A stretch of DNA of 64,000 bases from Sipunculus nudus (GCA_026874595.1 CM049317.1:38040401-38104400); one strand, 5' to 3'; positions 12,746 through 24,699 are shown, counted from the first letter of the stretch. Notes: generated from the letters alone by a model not told the origin. A program made the numbers and translations.

Positions 12746-14268
12746 CCCACCTGCTATCCGTAAGCAAATTAAAAAAGAGTGTTTTGAATTAAAATGGAAA
12801 CAAAGGGAAAGACATAATTTTATTTGGCATGAATAGAGGCCATGGAAACGCATATTGAATGAGACACCAGTCAATGCTGGTTTAAATGATATCACAAGAG
12901 GCCTATGAATACATTTGTATATAAGAAAGATTGTATTTGTTATCATTTATACAGATCAAATTAACAAACCCTATTGTATCCATCTCCACATATGCCAAAT
13001 GCCCCTTGGAAATTACCCGTGTTTCAACAATGTACTAAAGACAAGACCACACAATTCGAGTCGAGTGCAAGTTGGAGGCCAGGTTCACTTTCCTCGTGTC
13101 GGAGTTAATGTGCTGTCGGCAAAACCATAACCGAAATGAAGTGACTGTAAGCTACCACATGTACATATTTCCAGATTTATTTGAACAGAGTCAGAACAAA
13201 GAATAAGAGCATGTTTCCTGTCACTTTTAAAAAAGTGCAAAATTTTACAAATTTTAACAAAACAAATATGGATACAGATTTATTGTCATGGGCTTAGGCT
13301 GTGATTGAATACAACAGATAAAGACGTTAGAACCATTCACCGTAAATGGGCAAAAATCGGAGCTGTGAAAAAAAAAAAATAGAAACCGTTTTGTTTTTAA
13401 TTATTGTAGCTTTTATGATGAAAAAAAAGATTACTTTTTTAAGATTATAGATGCATAATGATGTGCGCTGTGAGGCCTTCATTTTCATCCCCATGTTGAA
13501 CTTATTATACTTGCATGCAACGACAAAATCTGAAAACACTTAAAATTTTCCTGTGATGGCATGGATACTGTTGTTGCATGTTGCTCTTTGATTTTATTGT
13601 ACACAAATATATATTGAGTAGAAACGTGTGGCATTACTGGACTAAACCTTTAACATTGTATTTAATGTAAACAAGGGATGATAGACCACGTCATGTACAA
13701 AATACTTTTTAGTAAGTTTAAAATTATTAATAATAATTTAAAATTATGTCAGTATTTGATACTTTGTTCAATTAGGTTATTTAGAATGGTGCATTTATTA
13801 ACAAAGAAATGATATTCAAACTTTGTCAAACCTCTGTCAAGACAGAAGTAAATTAAACTTTATGAAATGACATTTGTTGCTAGGAGAAAAGTTTTAACCT
13901 AAGTTAAAGCGGATGACTCCCTTTTCTAGTGCGTTCTGTCCGTAAGGTTTAATTAACCTTTTTGGGTTCCGATGTGATGTCGCTGAAGAAAATATGTCCT
14001 TCCTGTTCATGGGACTACCTCAGAGTAAATGTAAGTTTTGGTGCGTGTTCTTCAATACTTTAAACAATTATAGTCATCATTATAATGTATACGGCTGCAA
14101 CATTGAATGAAAGCACACTATAATTAGTGATAATGGCACTCTTGCCGATCCTGCATTGTTTGCAAGAGTCAGGAGAGATTTTCCGTTAATAGCAGCCCTC
14201 CGTTATTCTTTTGCACACGTGTAATAGGACAGACATATATGTAAATCGATCGAGCCTTACCTGAGCGC

Positions 14269-14437
14269 TTTATATGATACAAACGATCGGCCGCAGCCTC
14301 CTCTTTTAAGTCGCTGCTGACTGCCAGAGGACTGACAGCCAAACAACCCGCAGCACCGGTGTCTGTTCAACGCGCGCTCACAGTTGACAACCTGACAACG
14401 TGCAGAACGCACAGCCCGTTAAAGCCCAAGTCGACAG
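14269..14437 (+). other. Candidate non-coding first exon and promoter of the GPCR gene
   Basis: A TATA-like CTTTATATGA at about 14268-14277 is followed by roughly 140 bp of GC-richer sequence that ends in a consensus-like donor, GTCGACAG|GTAATA at 14437/14438. Orientation matches the receptor exon, whose acceptor is at 30397; the intron would be about 16 kb. No open frame or homology supports it, so the link to the receptor is inference only. Confidence 0.25.
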
Positions 14438-16835
14438 GTAATATTGAACCGACACCTTCACGTTTCTGTACAGTTGTCATAATTCGTGCTGGTATGTGCA
14501 CATAGGATTTAGGTGCAGATTTAAATTTGTCCGTGCATGCATGAGGAAGGCATATATGAATGTAACCAGGAATCGCGATAAATGAGGACGATTTGAAAGG
14601 TAAGAACTTAAATCTAGATTAAAAGAATTTATTTGATATGATTAAGAACTAACTATATGTTATTGAATGAAAACGCTCAAGGCATATATTTAATATTTAC
14701 AAATTTGATACACATATATGTAAAAGCTTTAATATAGCTACCCATTCATTGACGTTGTTTAAACCTTTCTATTATCTAGACATCTTTTTTAAATCTTTTA
14801 AGATGACATTTTTAAAACAATATTTATCATCATCAACTGCATAAAATGTAGGTTCAATTAGGTCAATAAGGTGATCATAGGTGTAAACAACCGATTAGCT
14901 CTGGACTGCTACATCATTTTTGATAAAGAATTACAGGGTTGTTTTGTGCTTCAGTGTGTTATTCATATACTCGTACCTAAAAACAATAGTCAGCGTCCGT
15001 CCCACATTAAGTCTCCTTACATAATTAAGGACACATACTTAGTTTTGCGATATTTTATTAAGTTTCTTCAACTTTTAATATAACCGCAAATTTGGGTTTA
15101 AATTGTTGTAGACACTCATACCAGATCCCTAGTAAGTTTTCTTGATATCGGATGCCGCTTAACCATAATACGGCTTATATGTGCATATAAAATAACATAC
15201 ACCGGAATAAGTGGTGTAAATGCATGTTGTATTTGTTTAATTTTGAACGTTTGAAAATGCAGATTAACGTTACCGGTAATTATTAATGAAACCTAATGTT
15301 CATTACAAGCATTATTTTTAATGGATTGTATCTAAAATAAAGATTTTTTATGTATTTAAATGTATTTTCATGTTTAATACAACATATCGAGAATACAGAT
15401 TATTTCATCTCGAAATTTGAGCTAGATTTTTGGAACAAAGATTATAAATTTAATACGCTGACATGTATACATCAAGCTCCATAGTTTTCATATTATATGA
15501 ACGGCACTAATTTATATTGTTATATATTTAGTATACAGTTTTAATGGACATCTACATTCTTTCAAGTTATATTATCAAGTGAACATGGACACTTAAAGAC
15601 AAATCTCATCATGAAGAGTCTGGGCCTTGTTTTACAAATAAACAGGAGCTGTGTGCTCATGCAGTGTCCACGTTCAGATCATTTAATTGTGAAGAGTGCA
15701 GGTTAGTCTGATGAGCCGTCACTCGAGGTTTTTTTTTAATTTTGGACAGCTTTCACTCAGATGTTCTGAGTGTTTTTTTCACCCCGGTTTAACCTGCCTT
15801 TGCCAATATATCATGACCTAAAAACACTATATTCAATGCCAAATTTAAGTTGATATAGCGTAACCCCCTGCCTCGTCACAAAGATTTTTGTTTTAATTTT
15901 GCTCAAATATGTCGCATCAAATGCTGGGTCACCAATAGACGTATTTGCGGTCAATGGCCATATCAACCAATGAATACGTATGTATTAGTTTTTTCGACAG
16001 ATAAGCAAATAAAGAATTGATCTTGTACAAAAGCATTCTGTTATTGCATGTAGAGTCGCTCTGCGTATAGTGTTATATAATAAATCTGTATACCTACAGG
16101 CAATATCAATATGTTCTCTAATCGGAGCAAGACGTGTTAATGTGTTGTGTTGGTAGATGTATGTTTTAGAGTTTATCATACATTGGTTAGAGGAGCTATA
16201 TTGATAAAGTCTGCAATTACCATTTCCTCATTTAAGTCATTTCTTTATTTAAAAACTAAGAAAAATTGTTAACAAAAGGCAGCTAACCATCATGAAGCTC
16301 CAAAATGAGCTCTGTAAGCATTACCTAAGTTTACAAGGTCATTCGTAACACGTTGTTGGTTAATTATTTATGATCCAACTGTTCAGGCAGGAATGACCGA
16401 GCAATACGAACGTCATTACCTCTTGCCCGCCAATATTTGCCTGATAGCTAGTGTTACCAGATTGGTTTGCGAGCGTTTTGTAATCACTAAGTAAACATTT
16501 CAGATTTACTCCTGCAATCCAAGATGTTCGAAACACGTCCCGTGGCTACATCATGTCATGAAAATATAGTAATAGGATTTTACGTTACAGGAACAACTCA
16601 TAGAAACAGTTTTTTTTATTTATTTACTTAAAACGCTATTAGTGTACTCCGTCAAAATACGATTTGCATATGAACCAAGACAATCGCTAAACTCCCCAGC
16701 GATACACCTTGTTTCATAGGACGTCACTCTATCCTATTTTAAGACTCCTCTGAATCAAGGAGTATCTTTTCAAATTTTAAGTGACCGCATTGGTGTAGCG
16801 AGGATTGAGTTAGCATCCCATTAAAGCCCAAAGCC
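14438..16835. other. Unassigned AT-rich DNA
   Basis: Nothing recognisable on either strand apart from short homopolymers. It may belong to the long first intron of the receptor gene. Confidence 0.5.
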
Positions 16836-17916
16836 CCTTTCACACATTCACGGATACCATCACGGATCATCCCGGATCATCGTTCCGGGATCCTCCATGT
16901 TAACTCCGGCATCCTCTGTGTTAACTCTGGGATCCTCCAAGTTAACTCCAGGATCATCCGTGTTAACTCCGGGATCCTCCATGTAAACTCCGGGATCCTC
17001 CGTGTTTACTGCGGCATCCCCCGTGTTAACTCTGGGATCCTCCAAGTTAACTCCAGGATCCTCCATGTTAACTCCGGGATCCTCCGTGTTCACTCCAGGA
17101 TCCTCCATGTTAACTCCGGCATCATCCGTGTTAACTACGGCATCCTCTGTGTTAACTCTGGGATCCTCCAAGTTAACTCCAGGATCCTCCATGTTAACTC
17201 CGGGATCCTCCGTGTTAACTCCGGGATCCTCCGTGTTTACTCCGGCTTCCCCCGTGTTAACTCTGGGATCCTCCAAGTTAACTCCAGGATCCTCCATGTT
17301 AACTCCGGGATCCTCCGTGTTAACTCCAGGACCCTCCATGTTAACTCCGGCATCATCCGTGTTAACTCTGGGATCCTCCATGTTAACTCTGGGATCCTGC
17401 AAGTTAACTCCAGGATCCTCCATGTTAACTCCGGGATCCTCCGTGTTAACTCCGGCATCCTCTGTGTTAACTCTGGGATCCTCCAAGTTAACTCCAGGAT
17501 CCTCCATGTTAACTCCGGCATCATCCGTGTTAACTCCGGCATCATCCGTGTTAACTCCGGGATCCTCCGTGTTAAATCCGGGATCATCCATGTTAACTCC
17601 GGCGTCATCCGTGTTAACTACGGCATCATCCGTGTTAACTAAAGCATAATCCGTGTTAACTCCGGCATCACCGTGTAGACATCCGAGGTGTACCAGCATG
17701 TTCTGAGAAAAAATTAAACCTGCGCAATTTTTCGTCCCGGAATACACGGATTAAAAATGGCCCGAAGCACTCCCTGTTGGCACCGTGCACCTCCGTGTAA
17801 CCACCGCGTACATCCGGGAGTCTCCGGGTAGCCACCGGGAGCTCAGTATTGAGACCGGCATCTTTCATCCGTGCTCCGGGATGATCCGTGTTGCTATCCG
17901 TGAATGTCTGAAAGCC
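16836..17916. mobile_element. TIR element filled with a 21-bp minisatellite
   Basis: The ends are inverted repeats: the left end contains TTTCACACATTCACGG and then CACGGATCATCCCGG (16838-16876). The right end, read on the minus strand from about 17914, contains TTTCAGACATTCACGG and then CACGGATCATCCCGG. Over about 36 positions I see three mismatches. Between them lie a 21-bp tandem array and a 180-bp unique part rich in CCGGGA/TCCGTG. There is no transposase, so it would be a non-autonomous DNA element moved in trans. I could not identify a clean target-site duplication, so the superfamily is open. Confidence 0.7.
16880..17690. repeat. 21-bp minisatellite, about 38 copies
   Basis: The unit is close to GGGATCCTCCGTGTTAACTC plus one base, with variants at the ATG/GTG, GATCC/CATCC/GATCA and CC/CT positions. 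Every typical unit has a BamHI site (GGATCC) and an HpaI site (GTTAAC). Because 21 is divisible by 3, several frames stay open (295 codons on minus, 215 on plus); these are by-products of the repeat. Confidence 0.95.
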
Positions 17917-17940
17917 CTATAAACGAAATCGCGCTGCCGT

Positions 17941-18480
17941 CCCCGGAACACCACGGATTAAAGTCCGGGAAGGTCCGTGTTGGTATCTGTGAAATTGGCT
18001 TTAGTCACAAACAATTAACCTACGATAGTGATTGTGGTACAATTTCAGCAGGGCTACGACAGATTGAATAATAGGTTTGGAAGAGTTTTTTTTTGATAAA
18101 TTAGTGGAGGCGTTCATATATAAAGCCTTGGTCTCAAACTGGACGCACAAATCTTGGGATCGTACGTCCTCTGCGAATTTTAGGTGCCACGGAGGCCGTG
18201 TTGGTCGTATAGATAGAGGAAAAGTCTTGATCACAATCGGCTTATGGGGTCCTACGGCCTCTTTGCAACCAAATTTGCGCAAAATCGCACGTGCCACGCA
18301 AGTCCGTCTTGCGAAATTTTGAGGTCGAAGACAGCCCATAAGAACGTATAGAGGATGTGGAACACCGTTCTCAGCAAGCATGTTGCACTTGCGTCTTAGA
18401 CCATGGATTTTCTTCCCATGGGATCTAAAGCCCTGGTCACAACCCATCGTCCGTGTTTTTGGTCCGTACGTCTTTTGGGG
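17941..18480. repeat. Fragments of related non-autonomous DNA elements
   Basis: At 17966-18002, GGTCCGTGTTGGTATCTGTG resembles the right end of the minisatellite element just before it. AAAGCCTTGGTCTCAAAC (about 18121) and AAAGCCCTGGTCACAACC (about 18428), each followed by a CGTACGTC motif, are similar direct repeats of the kind seen at MITE ends. An 81-codon plus frame and a 148-codon minus frame overlap here, with no recognisable protein. Confidence 0.45.
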
Positions 18481-19142
18481 AGATTGTTGCCTCTAAGTTG
18501 TCATCGTAATCCTTCTTTGCCTCATTGCTTTCAAATTCAGATCCTTTAAATAGTAGTTTTGAGGGAATGTCCTTTAAAATGTGTTGAGTTCTTCCAATGA
18601 GCTGTTTTCTTTTTTTTTGGCATTGAATAGGATTGAGTTAACTCAAACAAACAATTCCTCTGCACATTAAATTTAGACTGAAGAATGCTGTCTTTTACCG
18701 GATTGTTCGTCATTCATGAGGAAATTAAAACATCAAAGAGAGAACCTACAGGTATTCCCTTTTGAAAACATCGTATACAAATCTAGGCTTCAACTGGTAT
18801 CAATGCTGATCATAGACTGTCAGCGATATTTTCTGGACCCCCGAGCGGAATCCAGTGAAAACATCAGAGGCTACGCAAACATGGCCGGTAAATCCTGCTC
18901 ATATAAAAGTTAAACCGAGATTACAGCGGATCCAATATCCATGGATGCTTTGTCTAGTTTTTGCAGTGAATAAAGAAGTCACTAGAACCGTTATATTTGC
19001 AGTAGATCATGTTGGATAAAAAAATACATTTTTACAATAACAAGGCCGCAGGATACCTTAGGAAATGCAAGCTGTGTTTATAATGGTAGACTATTGTTAT
19101 TAACATTTGAAACCCGTTTCTTAACATCGTTTTGATTCACGG
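18481..19142. other. Unassigned DNA
   Basis: No recognisable feature on either strand. Confidence 0.5.
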
Positions 19143-19976
19143 TGTTACGGAACATAATATCAACAGATCACGTATGCGACAATTCTGCAACACTAGGCAG
19201 CGTGAAAAATGTCTAGGGGAATGTATAAAGAAGTCAGTGTTTTTTTTAACAAATAATTATAATTTATTCTTAAAACAATACTAACATTACAATACACTAA
19301 ATCAAAACAATTACACAGTATAACAACAGTACAACAGTAAATCAATATAAGTATATAAATAAAGTGTACAGTACCCGGATACCACCACTGTCACAGCGAC
19401 AACAATTTCATTATAACGTACAGCCTAGATGAACAGTTCACATAAATCTTCTCAGAGAATAACAGTGCAGTTAATTCACAAATCAATTCGTTGTAGTACC
19501 AAAGTGAAGTTCTTGCTATAATCCCGAAAGCAAACTGAAGACTATATAAGATCAGTCACAAATTTAGAAGAAAATCTATAACTGCCGCACTTATCGGAAA
19601 AGGTCCACAACTGACTTACACGCTTCTGTGTCCGCTGGAATATTTCCCTCCTCTCTCTCGGCTCTTAAAAACAGCCCCTTTAAATAACTCTTCAGCTCAA
19701 GCCGAGAACCTTCCATTTCTCGAACAATCCAAAGTACCCAATAGTCACACGTTACAGGAAACATCTAGAACAACATCGCTGTGTTTCTACATATCAGGGT
19801 TCACACGTGGGCCGGAATGACCGCTGTATTTACACGTGGGCCGCACCCAGCCAGCTAGAACAAGGAACGCTGTAGCATAGCAACGCCAGGGCTTGAGCCA
19901 AACACGAATCAGAATGTCAACAGCGCATAAAAAAGAGACATGTCAACAGCTCACAATAAAACAGACGTATGTAACA
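19143..19976 (-). mobile_element. Solo LTR, minus strand (same family as 25132-25945)
   Basis: Read on the minus strand it begins TGTTAC (19976) and ends CCGTAACA (19143). It contains a TATA-like TATTTAAAGG (19686-19677), a purine-rich GAGAGAGAGGAGG leader, and a polyadenylation signal AATAAA (19268-19263) in the block AAGAATAAATTAT. The same blocks in the same order occur in the LTR at 25132-25945, including CAGCGGACxCAGAAGCGTGT, GTATCC.GGTACTGTAC and TCCCCTAGACATTT. No coding region follows on either side, so it is a solo or truncated LTR. Flanks (CACGG left, AAGGG right) do not give a convincing target duplication. Confidence 0.8.
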
Positions 19977-20052
19977 AGGGGGAACTGATTTGTTACGGTT
20001 GGTTTTATTTGCTCTATACTCTTCTTATTACCTCCTCGTATAGGAACGGCAA

Positions 20053-20272
20053 CAGGACAACTACCCCCCAGACAATTACCCCCCGGACAATTACCCCCCG
20101 ACAATTACCCCCTGGACAATTAACCCCCAGACAATTACCCACCGGACAATAACCCCCCAGGACAATTACCCCCTCGGACAACTACCCCCCAGACAACTAC
20201 CCCCCGGACAATTACCCCCCCCCGGTACAATTACCCCCCGGACAACTACCCCCTGGACAATTACCCCCGTGG
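20053..20272 (+). repeat. Left arm of the foldback element: ~15-bp tandem repeats
   Basis: About 14 units of GGACAATTACCCCCC with ACAACTACC variants and small length changes in the C run. Confidence 0.95.
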
Positions 20273-20845
20273 TATAAATTACACATTTAAAGTACACGGT
20301 ATATATTTAAATATATTCTGTGTTGCTAATGAGTAGCAAAGAATGCCAAAGAAATAAATAAAATTAATTGCAAACAAAAAATAAAAATAAAATCTCTTTA
20401 GATAATAATATCATGCTATTACTTATTATGATATTACTTATAGAGACTGGTAAGAATAGATCAGAATGAATGGTATTCCATATTTAAATGGAATTATATT
20501 TTAAGCTTGCGGTTGGTTATATGGACCATATGTTTACAAATCTTTTGTTTTACAACTTGCCAATGTAAAGCGTATTTCATATAATTTTTTTCCCCATATA
20601 TTTACAATTTATTTTACAATAAACAATACACAATACAATCATCTGAGAGGCATTGCCTAGAACTAGTAAACAGCTACTGAAAGCTTGATGTAATGGATTT
20701 TTTTTTTCACTTTTCAAAATACACATGATGTATGTACCTTTGCTTGGTTTGAAATATATCATCACCTGTATTTGTTTTACTTACAATCGGAATATTTTAC
20801 TTTTAGTTTGTACAATGTGTACTTTAAAAGTGTTATTATACCATG

Positions 20846-21192
20846 GGGGTAGTAGTCCGGGGGGTAGTTGTCCGGGAGGTAATTGTACCAGGGGGTAATT
20901 GTCTGGGGGGTAGTTGTCTGGGGGGTAGTTGCCCAAGGGGGTAATTGTCCTAGGGGGTAATTGTCCGGGGGGTAATTGTCCGGGGGGTAATTGTCCAGGG
21001 GGTATTTGTTGGGGGGTAATTGTCCGGGGGGTAATTGTCTGGGGGGTAGTTGTCTGGGGGGTAGTTGCCCAAGGGGGTAATTGTCCTAGGGGGTAATTGT
21101 CCGGGGGGTAATTGTCCGGGGGGTAATTGTCCAGGGGGTAATTGTTGGGGGGTAATTGTCCGGGGGGTAATTGTCTGGGGGGTAGTTGTCCT
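20846..21192 (-). repeat. Right arm of the foldback element: inverted ~15-bp tandem repeats with a higher-order duplication
   Basis: About 22 units of GGGGGGTAATTGTCC, the complement of the left arm. A block of about eight units is itself duplicated: the order TCTGGGG, CCCAAGG, TCCTAGG, TCCGGGG, TCCAGGG, TTGGGG occurs once before and once after about 21020. The arms are unequal in length, as expected from repeat turnover. Confidence 0.93.
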
Positions 21193-21207
21193 AGAGCCTA
21201 TAGGAAC

Positions 21208-21397
21208 AAGTACCGGTCATCTTACCTCGGCTTGTCTTGATCAAGATCAGTAAGCACTGGCTATGACCGACCACATAAACAATGCCTCAGCTTCTTTAGC
21301 CTTGTACGTGGTACTACGCGAGTCTTTAACGTGTCATGGGAATATTGATGCTTCAAATAGGGCGTGAACATGGAAGCGCTATAGTATATATACATGT

Positions 21398-21430
<33 letters not shown>

Positions 21431-22448
21431 CATATATATATAATATATATATATATTTATTTATTTATTTATATTTATAATCTCATCGTCTTGAAAAGTA
21501 ATCAAGATTAAATGAACATACTGTTGTATAAAATGGGAATTTAACATACTCAAAAACAATTTGCAGGGATTAATCAGAATTCTTTATCTCGAAGAACTTG
21601 TACTTTCATGGATGAAATGTATTAGATGTCAATAACTAGCTGCCTATTTGACATCATAATGGTCGTCGGTGTACGTGCAGTCTCAGAAAACCTTCACGGA
21701 GTGAAATCATTAATATTCACGAAAGTTATCAATAGGGATAGAACATGGCGGTCGGGCCTCTCAATAACATTTGAGGTGTCCTGCAAACTAACTTTATTCA
21801 GGAAAAGTATTTGTTAATTATAGATGCGATTGATTTTGCTCGCAAATTTTGTAATTCAACAGAAGATCCTGAATTAAACAGGCTAATACATGAGTAGCGG
21901 CAGCCTGCCACACAAACGTCGGTTTTTCATGAACTGAAATATTCATAAAAGCTCTTAGGGGCCGGATCAATTCTTGTATAGGTAGATTTGCATGCCATTT
22001 CTGACAGTACGTTTTCATTTTCAGCTGCTTGTTGAACTGTCATTTTATTGAGATAAGACAAAAAATGACGTTATTCTGTTGGGGGAAAATAATAAATCTG
22101 ACATTCACGGTTGACTTCGGTGTATTCATTGAGCAGTTATTATTAACGAAGCTGGTTTATACTCGGGAGTTTGTCTCTCGGTCCGTTACAGAGGAAACTG
22201 CAGTAGACGAAACTGCTTCAAACTTCAGTTCTCGCCGCCAGAGTACCCATCACAAATTTTGTGCAATTTTTTTTTTTTCTTCATTATTTAGCAAATAAAA
22301 ACCGACCAAACAGGCCTATAGGCATCTGATTCCAAATGCTAACTCACAGCACATATTTTAATCCGACATTTGGAATTGGTGTTCTGTTATGACTTGTATT
22401 ATGACTCGCAGGCCCCTTAATGTTTGTCTATTAACCTATGTCCTTGTG
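21208..22448. other. Unassigned DNA with a (CA)n/(TA)n tract
   Basis: A compound CA/TA/TTTA microsatellite occupies 21399-21478. Nothing else is recognisable on either strand. Confidence 0.6.
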
Positions 22449-22516
<68 letters not shown>

Positions 22517-22800
22517 GATGATTCATAAAAAATTCCCGACCACAAGGGGTTCATAATTTTATAAATGCTGCATGTTAGTTGTTTGAAGTTTTGTGCACAA
22601 AGATGTTTTTTGTTGTGCAGAAAGATGAACTTCCTGTTTATGACAAGAAAAATTTTGCATACGGAAATTTGCTATATCCAGTGCTGGATATTGAACTCAT
22701 GTCCCCGGCTTGGTACTGCATATGATGTCCCTGGTGGTCGGTGTTAAGTGTCAGGACATTTGGTACAGGTGTGATGATCGCGGGGTGACTAGGTACATCC
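22449..22800 (+). repeat. (TA)n tract plus dispersed repeat family A, copy 1
   Basis: A (TA)n run (22449-22513) is followed by CGGATGATTCATAAAAAATT and about 280 bp that matches, in reverse orientation, the sequence left of the (TA)n at 24578. Shared blocks include GCTATATCCA.TGCTGGAT, CCTGGTGGTCGGTGTTAAGT and GGTACAGGTGTGATGATC. No terminal inverted repeats were found. The constant (TA)n border suggests the microsatellite belongs to the element end or is its insertion target. Confidence 0.75.
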
Positions 22801-22867
22801 TGTTATGCCAAAAACAAAAGAGTGTTCTGTTTAGTTGATTTCTACGGAGCCCGGGAGACGACACTGT

Positions 22868-23050
22868 GAAATATATTTATTAATTCGTGCGCACAAATTA
22901 ATAATCCGTGCCGCACGAATTACAAATTCGTGCGCACGAATTAGTAAGTGTGAAAAATATATTTCCAAGGTGGAATAAATATTTATTAATTCGTGCGCAC
23001 GATTTACTGAACCGTGCGCACGAATTAATAAGTGTGAAAAATATATTTGG
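22868..23050. repeat. Palindromic repeat cluster built on AATTCGTGCGCACGAATT
   Basis: Perfect or near-perfect copies of an 18-22-bp palindrome occur about five times, at about 22881, 22908, 22925, 22988 and 23011. Two blocks, each starting ATATTTATTAATTCGTG and ending AGTGTGAAAAATATATTT, form a duplication. Each unit could extrude a hairpin on either strand. Confidence 0.9.
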
Positions 23051-23518
23051 TTTGATCACATCTATTTAAACGGGATAAAAAAAGTAGTCGATAAGGCTAA
23101 TGCAAATTCTCTCCTGCATAAAAATAAAAAGAAAGTGAAAATTTGACATGAATATATATATGTATATACAAATGATCAGACTGGAAAAGTGCACATATAT
23201 TCACACACGGTGAGATTTATACAGATACATAATATACGTTACGTTAATACACATTGCCATTCAACATACAGAGATACATATACATATATTATAACTGGCA
23301 GGCGTAATACAATAAAACAACAAACGTCTAAGTCCATATCGAGCTTATCAATGAGATTAAAATCATCAGTCTTTCCAATCTAAAATATATTTGTATTGAT
23401 TTAAGCAACTGGCATCTAGTCGCAACCGAGTAAGGATAAATTCATGTTGACGATGATAGTCACAAAAATAATTTTGTATTTCTCGAGAGGCAGGGTTTAA
23501 ATAGTCACGGACATTTTC
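23051..23518. other. Unassigned DNA
   Basis: No recognisable feature; mostly AT-rich with ATAT and ATACAT stretches. Confidence 0.5.
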
Positions 23519-24120
23519 TTAAAAGAATCTATTGAAGTAGAGTGAATTATAGTAATCGGGAGACTGTTCCAAAGTTTGCAGGCTATTAGAAGGAAAGAAA
23601 AGCGACATTCTTTCTGTGTGAACCTCGGTATAGCAAATGAAATTTGTGCAGACTGTAGGGCTGAGCATGAGACAGAGTTTGAGGTAATATATTAAGCAGA
23701 AAATCTGGAGCAAGTCCATTAACCATTTCATAAAATGTGGAGAGTATAGCCAGCTCTCTTCTTATTTTTATACTTGACACTCATAGTACTTTTAACATAG
23801 CTCCAGTGCTGGTAGTCGAGAGCGCTCCGGTACATGTTAAACCTGCTTTCCGTTGTATACTCTCCAGTTGATATGACTGTCTGACAGAACAATTGTTAAA
23901 TATTACACTCCAGTACTGGCCGTATTAATGATTTATACATACGATCTAAAACTTTCATAGAGAAATGGAATTTATAATGTTTCAAAATTTCCAAACGCTT
24001 ATTGGCTTTCAAATATATTATGTTTATGTGTTCCCGACAGGAAAGCGAATCAGTTAAGGTTACCCCAAATATGACATGAGATCCTCAGTTTCTGTAAAGC
24101 TCATTTCCCCTAGTTTATGT
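23519..24120 (-). mobile_element. LINE 3' end (C-terminal reverse transcriptase region), decayed
   Basis: Minus-strand frames encode, from 24120 downward, a LGVTLTDSLSCREHI-like block split by a frame change, KANKRLEILKHYKFHFS, MYKSLIRPVLE, RRELAILSTFYEMVNGLAPDF and, in another frame, FFPSNS. This is the order of the thumb and C-terminal part of Jockey/CR1-group reverse transcriptases (hydrophobic LGV, RLxILK, LIRPVLEY, LxxLYKMVNGLAPDYL, FFPST). Several frame changes and stops are present, so it is dead and 5' truncated. It differs from the Rex1-like relic at 38 kb in the tail motifs and so probably belongs to another LINE group. Confidence 0.72.
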
Positions 24121-24299
24121 GTAACTTGCAATGTAGATTCATCATCAAATGACGATTGAGAACTGTAAATGTAGTGACTTTGTGAAGCAAAATAACTGTT
24201 AAAAATTTCAGCCTGGTCGGCTTTGTCCTAGTCCAAGAGGAAGATTGCCAGTAACATAATTGAGGAAAATTCAAACATCAATGCACAGTTTGACATAAG

Positions 24300-24575
24300 T
24301 CTTACATCTCTTAATGACAAACAATTACCGATCAGGCCACCACACCAATACCCGGATGTCACTTGACACCGACCGCCAGGTGTAACATGCAGGATCCAGC
24401 TATGGATATAACATATTTCCCTATGCAAATTTATTCTTGCCTTAAAAATTTTCTTCGTCCTGGAACAACGAAATTTTATAAACATATCTTTTTACACACC
24501 AACTACTAAGAACTTACATCTAGTATTTATGAAATTATTAACCCCTGAAGTTTCGGGACTTTTTTTCTTGATCAC

Positions 24576-24635
<60 letters not shown>

Positions 24636-24660
24636 TATATATATATATTTATATATATAA
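24300..24660 (-). repeat. Dispersed repeat family A, copy 2, with (TA)n/(GA)n end
   Basis: This is the inverted counterpart of copy 1: ACTTGACACCGACCGCCAGG, then ATCCAGCTATGGATATAACA, then CTTGATCACTCG running into (TA)n at 24578 and an interruption of GAGAGAGA at 24617. Similarity is clear by eye over about 270 bp. Confidence 0.75.
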
Positions 24661-24699
24661 TATATTTATATCTATATATATATATATTATATATACAAA

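Larger units (their letters stand above)
10051..14268. other. Unassigned intergenic DNA with simple repeats
   Basis: No recognisable genes on either strand. It contains two (CT)n tracts and a GC-rich patch (12614-12745), listed separately. A short direct repeat AATGGAGACATAA occurs twice near 12204 and 12224. Confidence 0.55.
20048..21198. mobile_element. Foldback element with 9-bp target-site duplication
   Basis: Two long arms of the same short tandem repeat lie in opposite orientation around a 570-bp AT-rich centre (20276-20845) without genes. The left end begins GGCAACAGGACAACTACC; the right end, read on the other strand, begins GGCTCTAGGACAACTACC. TATAGGAAC occurs immediately outside both ends (20039-20047 and 21199-21207), which is a 9-bp duplication. 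Foldback elements of flies and Mutator-like elements make 9-bp duplications, so either relationship is possible. No transposase is present. The whole unit could fold into a hairpin of about 220 bp with a 570-base loop. Confidence 0.85.

Noticed and set aside
16860-17747. 295-codon Asp/Pro/Val/Asn repeat protein on minus and 215-codon Ser/Leu/Thr/Pro repeat protein on plus
   Set aside because: Both are readings of the 21-bp minisatellite; two minus frames and one plus frame are open together.
18001-18447. 148-codon minus-strand frame as a host gene
   Set aside because: It overlaps repeated MITE-like ends and shows no recognisable domain.
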